Shown here piece after piece: positions 14,703 to 23,438 of a stretch of DNA of 54,749 nucleotides. The position numbers and the translations under genes are program-made. Every line of letters starts with the position of its first letter. Within the stretch, counting starts at the first letter, position 1. The notes under the pieces are model-generated. The model was not told where the DNA came from, searched no databases, and saw only the letters and a program-made list of their open reading frames with translations. This DNA comes from an uncultured Bacilli bacterium (GTDB lineage Bacteria; Bacillota_I; Bacilli_A; ML615J-28; CAG-313), in contig CAKPBI010000012.1 in NCBI GenBank assembly GCA_934140285.1, forward strand, positions 1-54,749, written 5' to 3'.

Positions 14703-17273
14703 TTAATATATTTCTTCTCTTACAATTGTTTGGGTTCTATCTGGTCCGACTGAGAAAATCTTAACTGGAACTTTGGTTATTCTTTCAATTGCTTCAATAT
14801 ATTTTTGAGCATTTATTGGAAGTTCATCAAAAGATTTAACTTGACTGATGTCTTCTTCCCACCCCGCAAACTCTTCATATACGGGTTCACATCTTTCATA
14901 ATCAGTAAGACTAGAAGGTATTGTGTTAATGATTTTACCATCTAGTTTGTAAGCAGTACAAATTTTTAAAGTCTTAATGCCTGATAAAATGTCAAGTAAC
15001 ATTAAAGAAATACTTGTAAAGCCATTAACAGTTGTACTATATTTTAAACTTACACCATCGAGCCAACCAATACGACGAGGTCTTTTGGTAGTAGCACCAT
15101 ATTCATGAGCTTTTTCACGGATAGAATTTCCTAATTCATCAAATAATTCAGTTGGAAAGGCTCCACTGCCAACTCTTGTGGAGTAGGCCTTAACTATTGC
15201 TAAAACTTCATCAATCTTATTGGGACTAATACCACTACCTGTAGAAATACCACCACTTGATGGATTAGATGAAGTAACATAAGGGTATGTACCAAAATCA
15301 ATGTCAAGAAGTGATCCTTGAGCACCTTCAAATAAAATCTTTTTATTTTCTTCATAAGCATTATTGATTAAAGAGATTGTATCAGTTACCATTGGTTTTA
15401 TTTCTTTGGCGATGGTTTGGTAAATCTTCAAACTTTCATCAATGTCAATCGGATTACCACCAAGTCTCATAATTTCTTCATTCTTTCTAGTAGCTACCGC
15501 TCTAAAGATTTCTTCAAAATCATCACTTACAAAATCAATCATTCTAACACCTTGGCGAGAGACTTTATCAGTATAGGCAGGGCCAATACCTTTTAAGGTA
15601 GTTCCAATTTTTCTACTACCAAGGGAAATTTCATTTAAACGGTCTAACTCTTTATGATAATTAAATATTACATGAGCACGGTCACTAATATAAAGATTAT
15701 TACAAGCAAAACCTTCACTCCTAATTGTTTTTAATTCTTCCATTAAAGCAAGTGGATTAATTACCATTCCATTTCCTAGAACATTCTTAATATTTTCATT
15801 AAAAATACCTGATGGAATTAAGTGAAGTTTAAATGTCTTTCCATTAAACTGAATAGTGTGACCTGCATTGTCTCCACCTTGAAAACGAACAACTAAATCG
15901 GATTTTTCACTTAAGTAATTAGTAATCTTACCTTTTCCTTCATCGCCCCAGCCACTACCAAGTACAACTAGGGTTTTAACCTTTGGTGCTAAGACTTTTT
16001 GATAGATTGTATCAATATTTTTTAAAGCATTCATCGGATTAAAACAATCATTAATTTCTTCAATTGTTAAAACATCTGCTACTTTACTATTTAAGACAAC
16101 ATCATAAAAAGGCATCATATTATCAAGAGCTTTAAAGGACAGTTTTTGTAATAAATCATATGATTCATCACGAAGTTTTCCTTTTTCAACCATTTTAATT
16201 AAAAGTTTAGGTGAATAGATTACGCCTTTTGTTAAGTTAATATTTTCCATCATTTTGTCTTCATCAACAACTAAATTATCAAGAACATCAGCATATCTTT
16301 TTAACAAATACTCGATTAGTGATGTAGCATCCGGTAAAATTAATCTTTCACTTGATGAATGACTAATATCACGTTCATCCCATAATAGATTATCATCATA
16401 AGCAACATCTAAGTATGAACGCATTAATCTTGCACATCCACACATATTCTCTGAAGCAATTGGATTTTTCTTATGAGGCATAACAGATGAACCTTTTTGG
16501 GTATGACTAAATGGTTCACTAACTTCTTTAATTTCTGTACGTGCAAGATGACGAATTTCCATTGCTATTTTTTCAATACATGAAGCGATCATCGCAAGAG
16601 CATTCAAATAACCAATATGGCGATCACGAGATAATACTTGGGTAGAAATTGTTGAAGGAGTTAGTCCTAACTTTTCACCAACAAACTTTTCAATTGATGG
16701 GTTAATGTCAGCATAATTACCAACCGCACCACTAATTTTTACACATTCAACATTTTTGGCTTCTTCGATAAAGCGATGATAGTCACGATTTAATTCATCA
16801 TACCATAATAAGAATTTTAAACCAAAGCTAGTTACTTCCGCATGTTGTCCATGAGTACGACCAATACATAAAGTATTTTTATAAAGAAGGGCTTTAGCTT
16901 TTAAAACTTCTAAAAAGTTAAGAAGGGCTCTTTTAATCAAGAAATTTGCGGTCTTAAGTTGTAGACTTTGGGCAGTATCGACGATATCTGTACTTGTTAA
17001 GCCAAAGTGAAACCACTTTTTTTCTGGTCCCATCTTTTCACATACTTGCTTAGTGAATGCCATAACATCATGTTTAGTTTCTTGTTCTATTTCATCAATA
17101 CGAAAAACATCAACATAAGCGTTAGCCTTGATCTTTTCAAAATCACTATCAGGGACTATTTCTTCTTTAACATAAGCCTCTAAACAAGCAATCTCTACTT
17201 CAAGCATTTTTTCAAATCTTGTTTGTTCACTCCATAAATACTTCATTTCCGTTGATGAATAACGATTAATCAT
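14703..17273 (-). CDS. purBA: Bifunctional adenylosuccinate lyase / adenylosuccinate synthetase (PurB-PurA fusion)
   Basis: One unbroken 856-residue frame. Residues 1-430 are a full PurB: Thr93-Ser-Thr-Asp96, His141 in Thr-His-Gly-Gln-His, and Gly-Ser-Ser-Val-Met-Pro-His-Lys-Lys-Asn-Pro at 261-271 with the catalytic serine. Residues 431-856 are a full PurA: Gly-Trp-Gly-Asp-Glu-Gly-Lys-Gly-Lys at 441-449, Asn-Ala-Gly-His-Thr, Gly-Ile-Gly-Pro-Ala-Tyr, Glu-Gly-Ala-Gln-Gly and Thr-Lys-Arg-Pro-Arg-Arg-Ile-Gly-Trp. PurA joins IMP and aspartate using GTP; PurB splits the product to AMP and fumarate, so the fusion does both steps from IMP to AMP. There is no Met or ribosome binding site at the junction. 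GGAGGTTAAAT precedes the start. It stands alone with its own promoter and terminator. Confidence 0.95.
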   Translation of the reverse strand: MINRYSSTEMKYLWSEQTRFEKMLEVEIACLEAYVKEEIVPDSDFEKIKANAYVDVFRIDEIEQETKHDVMAFTKQVCEKMGPEKKWFHFGLTSTDIVDTAQSLQLKTANFLIKRALLNFLEVLKAKALLYKNTLCIGRTHGQHAEVTSFGLKFLLWYDELNRDYHRFIEEAKNVECVKISGAVGNYADINPSIEKFVGEKLGLTPSTISTQVLSRDRHIGYLNALAMIASCIEKIAMEIRHLARTEIKEVSEPFSHTQKGSSVMPHKKNPIASENMCGCARLMRSYLDVAYDDNLLWDERDISHSSSERLILPDATSLIEYLLKRYADVLDNLVVDEDKMMENINLTKGVIYSPKLLIKMVEKGKLRDESYDLLQKLSFKALDNMMPFYDVVLNSKVADVLTIEEINDCFNPMNALKNIDTIYQKVLAPKVKTLVVLGSGWGDEGKGKITNYLSEKSDLVVRFQGGDNAGHTIQFNGKTFKLHLIPSGIFNENIKNVLGNGMVINPLALMEELKTIRSEGFACNNLYISDRAHVIFNYHKELDRLNEISLGSRKIGTTLKGIGPAYTDKVSRQGVRMIDFVSDDFEEIFRAVATRKNEEIMRLGGNPIDIDESLKIYQTIAKEIKPMVTDTISLINNAYEENKKILFEGAQGSLLDIDFGTYPYVTSSNPSSGGISTGSGISPNKIDEVLAIVKAYSTRVGSGAFPTELFDELGNSIREKAHEYGATTKRPRRIGWLDGVSLKYSTTVNGFTSISLMLLDILSGIKTLKICTAYKLDGKIINTIPSSLTDYERCEPVYEEFAGWEEDISQVKSFDELPINAQKYIEAIERITKVPVKIFSVGPDRTQTIVREEIY

Positions 17274-17294
17274 ATTTAACCTCCAAAATCAAAA

Positions 17295-17317
17295 AGAAAA
17301 CCTCCCAAAAGTTTTCT
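17295..17317 (-). promoter_or_regulatory. Leader hairpin with a T run before purB-purA
   Basis: On the minus strand AGAAAAC and GTTTTCT pair around a 9-nt loop that contains GGGAG, followed by TTTTTGATTTT and then the true ribosome binding site. It lies inside the roughly 60-nt leader and could be a small attenuator; the stem is weak (7 bp, two G-C pairs). Confidence 0.4.
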
Positions 17318-17339
17318 TCGTTTTCTTTATTTCACTTTT

Positions 17340-17348
17340 ATTATATCA
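17340..17348 (-). promoter_or_regulatory. Extended -10 promoter of purB-purA
   Basis: The minus strand reads TGATATAAT with a perfect TATAAT at 17340-17345. The -35 position is only a poor match (TTTAAA). Confidence 0.65.
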
Positions 17349-17442
17349 TATCTTAAAAAAAATTTAAAGAAATTTAACCCTTTTTATTAATTTTAGTATT
17401 AAATAAGGAATTATGAAAATACTATCTATTAGGGTGATTAAA

Positions 17443-18864
17443 ATGAAAAAAATGACTATTATTGGAGCCGGTATCAGTGGACTTACTGCGGGGATTTATT
17501 CACTTTTAAAAGGATATAATGTAACCATCTATGAGAAAAATAAATTTGGAGGCGGATGCTCAACCGGATGGTTTAGAGATGGGTATTATATTGATAACTG
17601 TATGCACTGGCTAACTGGTACCAACCAAAAAACTAAAGGATTTAAAGAGTGGAAAAAGATTGGTGCCATTGATGAAACCTCTAACCTATATCAAGGGGAG
17701 TTTTTCTACCGTTCAATAATGAATAATGAATCAATATCTTTATACACTGATATTGAGAAAACCAAAAATGAGATGATTAAGTTATCACCTCAAGACTACA
17801 AAGAAATTAATATTTTTATCAATACTATTAAGTACTTAGTAAAGTATTATCAAGCTAATCCTTTTTTTAATAATCATTTACATATGTTAAAAGGCTTTAT
17901 GCACTACCATAATTTAAACCTTCAAGACTTATCAAATAAGTTTAAACATCCCCTTTTAAAACGTTTGTTTATTGATTTCTTTCCTAAAGAATATTCCAGC
18001 CTTTCTTTAATTGTTGCTTATGCGACATTTGTAAGTGGTAATGGCAAAGTATTATCCAAAGGTTCAAGAGATTTTTCAAGTAACATCATCAAAAGATTTA
18101 CCGACCTTGGGGGAAAACTTGAGTATGAAAGTGAGGTTACTAAAATTAATGTAACCGGTAAAACCGTAACAAGTATTGTTATAAACAACAATTTAGAAGT
18201 AAAAGTTGATAACATAATTTACGCAGGAGATGTAATGAATCTTAAAACAACTTTATTAAAAGATTATCCTCTTACTGATCCAATCTTTAAAGATCTATCA
18301 AATGATGATTTTGTTAAAACAATGTCAAGCTTTCATGTAGCTTTTTTAGTAGATAAAGAAGTCGATTCAATATTTGATACTACCATCTTTGATATCAATA
18401 ATATTACCATTGGAACTAAAAATGTTAATCGCTTAGTCGTAAAAAATTATAGCTATTTATATCCTAATAAAAAACAAATTGTTTACCAAACCTTTACCCC
18501 TCAACTTAAAGAAGACTACATCTATTGGGATAACTTAAAGAAAAATAGTCCTAAAAAATATCAAGAAGAAAAAAATGAAATAGCTAAAAAACTTCAAGAT
18601 GAAATTATTAAAGCTTACCCAAGTTTAAAAAATCACTTAAAAGTACTTGATTGTTGGACCCCTCTTACTTATCATAATTTCTATAATACTTTGTATGGAT
18701 CATATATGGGAATAATTTTATCTAAAGATACTTTATTTAAGAAGTATTCCCTACGCGTTAAAAATCTTAATAATCTAGTTATTGCTTCATACTGGAATAG
18801 AATAATGGGTGGTCTTCCTGTTGCTTTAAGAGTAGGAAAAGAAGCAAGTAGGTATTTTAAATAA
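17443..18864 (+). CDS. FAD-dependent oxidoreductase, phytoene desaturase (CrtI)-like
   Basis: A 473-residue flavoprotein. The N terminus has the dinucleotide-binding fold Gly-Ala-Gly-Ile-Ser-Gly-Leu-Thr-Ala-Gly, an acidic residue at the end of strand 2 (Ile-Tyr-Glu-Lys-Asn), then Gly-Gly-Gly-Cys-Ser-Thr-Gly; the C terminus has the matching Gly-Gly-Leu-Pro-Val-Ala-Leu-Arg-Val-Gly. This is the CrtI/amine-oxidase-like group that includes carotenoid desaturases and isomerases; no carotenoid genes are near, so the substrate is unknown. GGGTGAT before the ATG at 17443 decides the start over the upstream ATG at 17413. It is the only clear gene on the plus strand. Confidence 0.85.
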   Translation: MKKMTIIGAGISGLTAGIYSLLKGYNVTIYEKNKFGGGCSTGWFRDGYYIDNCMHWLTGTNQKTKGFKEWKKIGAIDETSNLYQGEFFYRSIMNNESISLYTDIEKTKNEMIKLSPQDYKEINIFINTIKYLVKYYQANPFFNNHLHMLKGFMHYHNLNLQDLSNKFKHPLLKRLFIDFFPKEYSSLSLIVAYATFVSGNGKVLSKGSRDFSSNIIKRFTDLGGKLEYESEVTKINVTGKTVTSIVINNNLEVKVDNIIYAGDVMNLKTTLLKDYPLTDPIFKDLSNDDFVKTMSSFHVAFLVDKEVDSIFDTTIFDINNITIGTKNVNRLVVKNYSYLYPNKKQIVYQTFTPQLKEDYIYWDNLKKNSPKKYQEEKNEIAKKLQDEIIKAYPSLKNHLKVLDCWTPLTYHNFYNTLYGSYMGIILSKDTLFKKYSLRVKNLNNLVIASYWNRIMGGLPVALRVGKEASRYFK

Positions 18865-18868
18865 AAAT

Positions 18869-18889
18869 GGATTTCTTTTTAAGAAATCC
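18869..18889. terminator. Bidirectional terminator between converging genes
   Basis: A 9-bp stem (GGATTTCTT / AAGAAATCC) with a three-base loop is followed by TTTTT on the plus strand and by a weaker T run on the minus strand. Confidence 0.85.
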
Positions 18890-18892
18890 TTT

Positions 18893-20536
18893 TTATTCAT
18901 TTTTTAGTAAGTAGATTAAGTATTGAAGTTGTGGTGATAATTCATCTTTTAGAAGATTTTCATTAAATAAATCTTCCCTTGAAATAATTACCATCTGATT
19001 TCCTTCTAATTCATGCTTTTTAGAACCTAAATATTGGTTTTGATAAGTAGTGTAATTATCAATTATATTGGTTAGTTCTTCTTCGCTATTTACTTTGATA
19101 TTTATTTTTCCAAAGAAATCAGGTTTACCAGCTTTACTAACAAGTCTTGAAAATCCTAGTAAAGTAATATCTTCAACTTTACTAATATCCATAAAGATAT
19201 AACTTTCTTCACTTAATTCTCTTAACATCCCGATTGCTAGTAACTCCTTAAATGAATTAAGATGGTGTTTTTTTAAAGTGTAATAATCATTTAAGTCTAA
19301 AGAACCGGATGCGGATGGAGAGTATCTACTAGAGTTAACATCATTGTACATACTTTGTTGATTGATAACATAATATTTGGTATTATTATATTCTAATTCA
19401 ACCATTAAGTTTATACCAATCAAATTAGTTAAATGACTGTTTTCAATATCCATTAAACCATTAGTTAAAGGATTTAACGTTAAGGCTTTTCCAGATATAA
19501 CATTTGATGAATCTGTTGGAATCACAATGTTTTGAAAAATCATTTCATCCGTAGAAACATAATTATGATATCTTACTTTCTTTACTTCTACCTTATTTAA
19601 TATAGTAAAGTTAAGTTCAGAATTGATACCAAGAAGTTTTCCATTAAAGATGGTTTTATCTTCCGTAAGTTTGGTTGCGATAATATAAGCTAAGGCTTTT
19701 CTTGATGATTCACTTAAAGAAATTACATCTTTAGAAAGTTCTACTTCTAGGTTTGTTGCAGAACTATCAAAATTCTTATTTTCAAAAGAAGAAAAGATAA
19801 AAGCTTCATTAATTTTAGGAAACTTCATAACTTGATAATTTTTATATTTAGAACTAAATGTCATAGGATCAATTACTTCTTCTAAGATTTTAGTCTTACT
19901 TTCACCTTCCATTTTTGTTGATAGACGACAGTTCTTTTTAAACTCAAGGCCTTTACTTATCTTGGTTACAATCTTTTCTAGTGATTGTAGCAGTAAAATA
20001 AAAATAGAAAGGAGTAAAATTAGAGGTGTAATTCCTCCCTTTAAAGGATTATTAACAAATACTAAAAATAACGAAGTAATAAAGATGATAATTTCTACAC
20101 TAAGTACAAAGTAATCATTAAATCTTAGTTCCGCAAATATAGCATTCATAACTGCTTTATTTTTTTCTTTGTTTATCTTCTTTTTATAATTATCATATAC
20201 TTTGATTACTTTTTGATGTTTTTCATTTACCTTCGCAAATGAAGAAAGTGTAAGATCGGAAGTTGCATTACCCAAACGAATTAAGTAGTAAACATTATCC
20301 TTTTTTCTTCCAATACACTTGAATTGCTTTAATTCAAGTTTTTTTTCATTAAGTGATGTATATAAAATACTTAGTAGCTTTAAATTATAGTTATTATTTT
20401 CGCTACTTGTATAGATTTTATTTTTGGTATTATTAATTAATTTGGGGTTAAGTGGTTTTAAACCATCTTCATTAATTAATTGATAGACTCCTAGAAATTC
20501 ATTTTTTGTATTTTTAATATAAATAAAATATTTCAT
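18893..20536 (-). CDS. Membrane protein with a C-terminal Nudix-like domain
   Basis: A 547-residue protein not clearly assignable as a whole. Residues about 144-190 hold two strongly hydrophobic helices that would anchor the rest on the cytosolic side. Further on, Ser-Gly-Ser-Leu-Asp-Leu-Asn-Asp is followed by Glu431-x7-Arg439-Glu-Leu-Ser-Glu443-Glu444, which fits the E-x7-R-E-U-x-E-E part of the Nudix box, and then by Leu-Leu-Gly-Phe-Ser-Arg and Gly-Lys-Pro-Asp-Phe-Phe-Gly, also usual in Nudix hydrolases. The glycine that opens the box is not at the expected position. It may hydrolyse a nucleoside diphosphate derivative at the membrane. It begins 27 nt after the EamA gene and is probably co-transcribed. 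Confidence 0.6.
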   Translation of the reverse strand: MKYFIYIKNTKNEFLGVYQLINEDGLKPLNPKLINNTKNKIYTSSENNNYNLKLLSILYTSLNEKKLELKQFKCIGRKKDNVYYLIRLGNATSDLTLSSFAKVNEKHQKVIKVYDNYKKKINKEKNKAVMNAIFAELRFNDYFVLSVEIIIFITSLFLVFVNNPLKGGITPLILLLSIFILLLQSLEKIVTKISKGLEFKKNCRLSTKMEGESKTKILEEVIDPMTFSSKYKNYQVMKFPKINEAFIFSSFENKNFDSSATNLEVELSKDVISLSESSRKALAYIIATKLTEDKTIFNGKLLGINSELNFTILNKVEVKKVRYHNYVSTDEMIFQNIVIPTDSSNVISGKALTLNPLTNGLMDIENSHLTNLIGINLMVELEYNNTKYYVINQQSMYNDVNSSRYSPSASGSLDLNDYYTLKKHHLNSFKELLAIGMLRELSEESYIFMDISKVEDITLLGFSRLVSKAGKPDFFGKINIKVNSEEELTNIIDNYTTYQNQYLGSKKHELEGNQMVIISREDLFNENLLKDELSPQLQYLIYLLKNE

Positions 20537-20563
20537 TAGGATCCTCCTTGTCTTTAAATTTTT

Positions 20564-21460
20564 TTATAGGCCAAAGATAATAATAACAACTATGCCAAGG
20601 GTTAGAATGAAAAGTCCTAAAAGAGATTTCTTAGAAAATTTTTCTTTCAAAATGACAAAACTTAAAAACATTGTTAAAAGAATTGATAGTTTACCGATTG
20701 AATTAACTACAACAGGATTAGCATTAACAAAGCTTAAAGCCTCATACTCACAAAGCCAAGCTCCGCCAGTCGCAATTCCTGATAAAGTTAAAATTAAAAT
20801 TTGTTTAAAACTAATTCCTTTTACTTCTTTATAATCTTTACGCACCACAACAATAGCTCCTGCAAAAATAAAGACAACAATCGTTCTAAGTAAAGTTCCA
20901 AGATCACTTGGGATTCCGTTTAATCCCATTTTTATGAATAAAGCTACGAATGATGCAAACACACTAGATAGAATGGCATAGATTAACCATTTTTTAGAAG
21001 TTACTTCTTCATCTTTATTTTTAGAAATCATTAACATTGTACCTCCACCCATTAATGCCATTGATAAAATTAGCATAAGAATGGTTAAAATATTACCATT
21101 TTTAGTTGTTACATCAAAATAGAAAATAACAAACAAAATTGTTGTAAGGATAAAACTAGATTTATCGATTGGTGCAACTTTATTCGCACTTGCCATCTTC
21201 AAAGCTTTATAATAACATAACCAACTACATCCTGTACAAATACCGGAAATAATCAAGAAAATAACATTTTTAAAATTTAAACTGGAAAACATATGAATGC
21301 TTCCACTTACCATACAAACAACAACTGAACAGATAATTACAATTCCTGTACGATAGAATGTCGCAAAGTTAGAGTTTACACCTTTTAATCCTATTTTAGA
21401 TAGAATGGTTGTCATCGATGTAAAAAATGCCGCAAGTAAAGCTAGTAATACCCATACCAT
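20564..21460 (-). CDS. EamA/DMT-family transporter
   Basis: A 298-residue protein with ten membrane helices arranged as two repeated EamA domains of about 140 residues each (both halves contain a Gly-x-x-x-Gly-x-x-Trp-Leu-Cys segment near Tyr-Glu/Lys-Ala-Leu). Drug/metabolite transporters of this type export or exchange small metabolites; the substrate cannot be predicted. First gene of a likely two-gene operon with the Nudix-like membrane protein, behind a good promoter. Confidence 0.88.
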   Translation of the reverse strand: MVWVLLALLAAFFTSMTTILSKIGLKGVNSNFATFYRTGIVIICSVVVCMVSGSIHMFSSLNFKNVIFLIISGICTGCSWLCYYKALKMASANKVAPIDKSSFILTTILFVIFYFDVTTKNGNILTILMLILSMALMGGGTMLMISKNKDEEVTSKKWLIYAILSSVFASFVALFIKMGLNGIPSDLGTLLRTIVVFIFAGAIVVVRKDYKEVKGISFKQILILTLSGIATGGAWLCEYEALSFVNANPVVVNSIGKLSILLTMFLSFVILKEKFSKKSLLGLFILTLGIVVIIIFGL

Positions 21461-21489
21461 AATTATTTCTTCTTTCTATAACCTTATCT

Positions 21490-21518
21490 ATTATACCACT
21501 TATATGTAAATTGAACAA
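21490..21518 (-). promoter_or_regulatory. Promoter of the EamA operon
   Basis: The minus strand reads TTGTTC, a 17-nt spacer, and TATAAT preceded by TGG (extended -10). Confidence 0.7.
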
Positions 21519-21544
21519 TTATATTACAAAAAATTATTTTAAAA

Positions 21545-21570
21545 AAGTAAACTTTTTGTAAAGCTTACTT
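21545..21570 (-). terminator. Terminator of the 119-residue membrane protein gene
   Basis: AAGTAAACTTT and AAAGCTTACTT pair (one mismatch) around a short loop; the minus strand continues with TTTTTT. It abuts the stop codon. Confidence 0.8.
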
Positions 21571-21929
21571 CATTTTTTTGATGATAACTTATCGATAAGA
21601 ATTATGGTTGGAATAAAGAAAACAATTAGTGAAATGCAATAGAAAATGTTAACGTAATCTTTATTAAAAATGTTATAAGTAAAAATTATAAATATTAAAC
21701 CAACATTTAGAAAGATATCTTCTAAGATTAGTAATGATTTATATGGTTTTAACATTTCATTATTTTCTTTAATCCATTTAATTCTCATCATATAAGAAAT
21801 AACTAAAGGGATAACTAATAATATTAATAAGAATCTTGCGAAAGTAAATTTTAAGTTTGATAGAACAACAATAATGTATTCTATCAGTAAAAAGACATAC
21901 TTTAATTTAAGATATTTTGATGTTTTCAT
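21570..21929 (-). CDS. Small membrane protein, 119 residues
   Basis: I do not recognise a family. The protein has four predicted membrane segments (about residues 9-25, 29-47, 65-84 and 92-112), a basic N terminus and a basic C-terminal end, with no signal peptide or binding motif. It has its own promoter (21965-21992), ribosome binding site (AAAGAGGTACA) and terminator, so it is a single-gene transcript between the CHR pair and EamA. Confidence 0.6.
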   Translation of the reverse strand: MKTSKYLKLKYVFLLIEYIIVVLSNLKFTFARFLLILLVIPLVISYMMRIKWIKENNEMLKPYKSLLILEDIFLNVGLIFIIFTYNIFNKDYVNIFYCISLIVFFIPTIILIDKLSSKK

Positions 21930-21964
21930 TGTACCTCTTTCCTTAGTTTTTATTCATTTTCTTC

Positions 21965-21992
21965 ATTATATCATAAAAAAAATAAAATACAA
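21965..21992 (-). promoter_or_regulatory. Promoter overlapping the CHR terminator
   Basis: The minus strand reads TTGTAT, a 16-nt spacer, then TATAAT with TGA before it. The -35 lies in the loop and 3' arm of the preceding terminator. Confidence 0.65.
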
Positions 21993-22002
21993 GTTATTTT
22001 AT
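21982..22002 (-). terminator. Terminator of the CHR transporter operon
   Basis: An 8-bp A/T-only stem (ATAAAATA / TATTTTAT) with a 5-nt loop is followed on the minus strand by TTTTTTTT. It overlaps the stop codon of the gene it ends. Confidence 0.7.
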
Positions 22003-22571
22003 AATGGGTATATCAAAATACCAAATATTCCCGCGATAATTATTAATAAAATACAAGATGGCGTTTTCTTTTTTATTAAATAATAAATTAACGTAATTAA
22101 TCCAAGAAGAACAAAAAGGATAATTCCTTTAATATCAACACCTTTAATTACTTCCACTGATTCAACACCTAAAACTGTACTTAAAATCATTGTAAGAGCA
22201 GTAGCAATAATAAGACCAATAATAGTTGGACGAATTGCCTCTAAGGTTGCTTTAACTCCTTTATATTTTAAAAAGTTTTTTAAAATACTTGCGATTAAAA
22301 GAATAATAATAAATGAAGGTAGTACAACCCCTATGGTTGCGACAACAGCTCCTAGGAAGCCTCCATATGAAGAGCCAATGAAAGTAGCCATATTGATAGC
22401 AAGAGGACCTGGAGTTGACTCTGATACCGCAATAAAGCTTAAGAAATCGCTTTCTGATAGCCAACCTCTTGTCAAAACTTCTTCCCTAATTAAAGCGATC
22501 ATCCCATATCCCCCACCAAATGATACTAAGCCAATCTTTAAGAAAACGAGGAATAATTCTAAATAAATCAT
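21999..22571 (-). CDS. Chromate transporter family protein, half-size (CHR), second subunit
   Basis: A 190-residue single CHR domain with about six membrane segments. The N-terminal Ser-Phe-Gly-Gly-Gly-Tyr-Gly-Met-Ile and Glu-Ser-Thr-Pro-Gly-Pro-Leu-Ala-Ile-Asn-Met-Ala-Thr-Phe motifs are the CHR hallmarks. Short CHR proteins are encoded in tandem pairs and act together in place of the long two-domain ChrA. Chromate export is shown for some members; the natural substrate in gut anaerobes may differ. The ATG overlaps the stop of the partner gene (ATGA). Confidence 0.9.
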   Translation of the reverse strand: MIYLELFLVFLKIGLVSFGGGYGMIALIREEVLTRGWLSESDFLSFIAVSESTPGPLAINMATFIGSSYGGFLGAVVATIGVVLPSFIIILLIASILKNFLKYKGVKATLEAIRPTIIGLIIATALTMILSTVLGVESVEVIKGVDIKGIILFVLLGLITLIYYLIKKKTPSCILLIIIAGIFGILIYPL

Positions 22572-23155
22572 TTCGTTTCCTCCTTCTTTTTGTCACTTAG
22601 ATATTTAATAAGATAGATGAAAATACCAATTAAGGCACTAATTAAAATAAAATAGATTGTTGAAAATGATACTTTAAATAAGTTAAAGACAATCACTAAA
22701 ACCATTGTTATAAAAAGGAGAATAAAATTAAAGATATTCTTTTTCATATTTTTAAATAGTTTGATTCCCGCAAGAAAGATCAAGAAAGTAACACAAACTT
22801 GAATTCCTTTAAATGCATATGCGACATACTTTAAGGCTACAAACTTCTCAAAAAATAAAGATATTAAAAAGATGATAATGAAAGAGGGAAGGCAAACACC
22901 AATCGTCGCAAGAAGTGAGCCCATAAATCCTGCAATCTTATATCCCACATAAGTTGAAGCATTTACGGCAATTGGGCCTGGAGTTGATTCGGCTATCGCA
23001 ATCATATCAACAAATTCATCTTTTTCAATCCATTTTTTCTTTTCGACTAACTCACTTTCTAAGAGGGCTATCATTCCATAACCACCACCAAATGTAAAGA
23101 AGCCTATTTTTAACATTGTAAAAAATAAGTTTAAAATCAGTTTACCTTTTTTCAT
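22568..23155 (-). CDS. Chromate transporter family protein, half-size (CHR), first subunit
   Basis: A 195-residue CHR domain homologous to its downstream partner, with Thr-Phe-Gly-Gly-Gly-Tyr-Gly-Met-Ile-Ala-Leu and Glu-Ser-Thr-Pro-Gly-Pro-Ile-Ala-Val-Asn-Ala-Ser-Thr-Tyr-Val-Gly. The Lys/Glu-rich C-terminal tail is cytosolic. The two genes overlap by 4 nt, share one promoter and would insert with opposite topology to form the transporter. The stop is TGA, one of the clear cases showing that TGA is not read as tryptophan. Confidence 0.9.
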   Translation of the reverse strand: MKKGKLILNLFFTMLKIGFFTFGGGYGMIALLESELVEKKKWIEKDEFVDMIAIAESTPGPIAVNASTYVGYKIAGFMGSLLATIGVCLPSFIIIFLISLFFEKFVALKYVAYAFKGIQVCVTFLIFLAGIKLFKNMKKNIFNFILLFITMVLVIVFNLFKVSFSTIYFILISALIGIFIYLIKYLSDKKKEETK

Positions 23156-23184
23156 TTTAACTTTTCCCTTTGTTTTCTTTTAAT

Positions 23185-23213
23185 ATTATACCACTTGTAT
23201 TAAATTATGTAAA
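23185..23213 (-). promoter_or_regulatory. Promoter of the CHR operon
   Basis: The minus strand reads TTTACA, a 17-nt spacer, and TATAAT with TGG in front (extended -10). The rest of the 283-nt gap to the APC permease gene is very A+T-rich and shows only its terminator. Confidence 0.8.
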
Positions 23214-23392
23214 TTAATATAACAATATGTTTAAAAAATTAATTATTTTGTGTTTTCTTGTAATTACAGTTTTATTTTTCTAAAAATAATTACTAATTTT
23301 TTAATTTTTATTATTTTTGTGACAATTATTTTACTTTATTTGTTTTTTTGAAAAAATTAGATATTTTGTCTTTTCATTTCAATTAAAGTTAA

Positions 23393-23417
23393 AAATCCCC
23401 TATGGTTAGAGGAATTT
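23393..23417 (-). terminator. Probable terminator of the APC permease gene
   Basis: On the minus strand AAATTCCT and GGGGATTT pair with two G-U wobbles around a 9-nt loop, followed by TT. The T run is short, so this is a weaker call. Confidence 0.5.
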
Positions 23418-23438
23418 CTTTTTTTATCTCATAAAACA

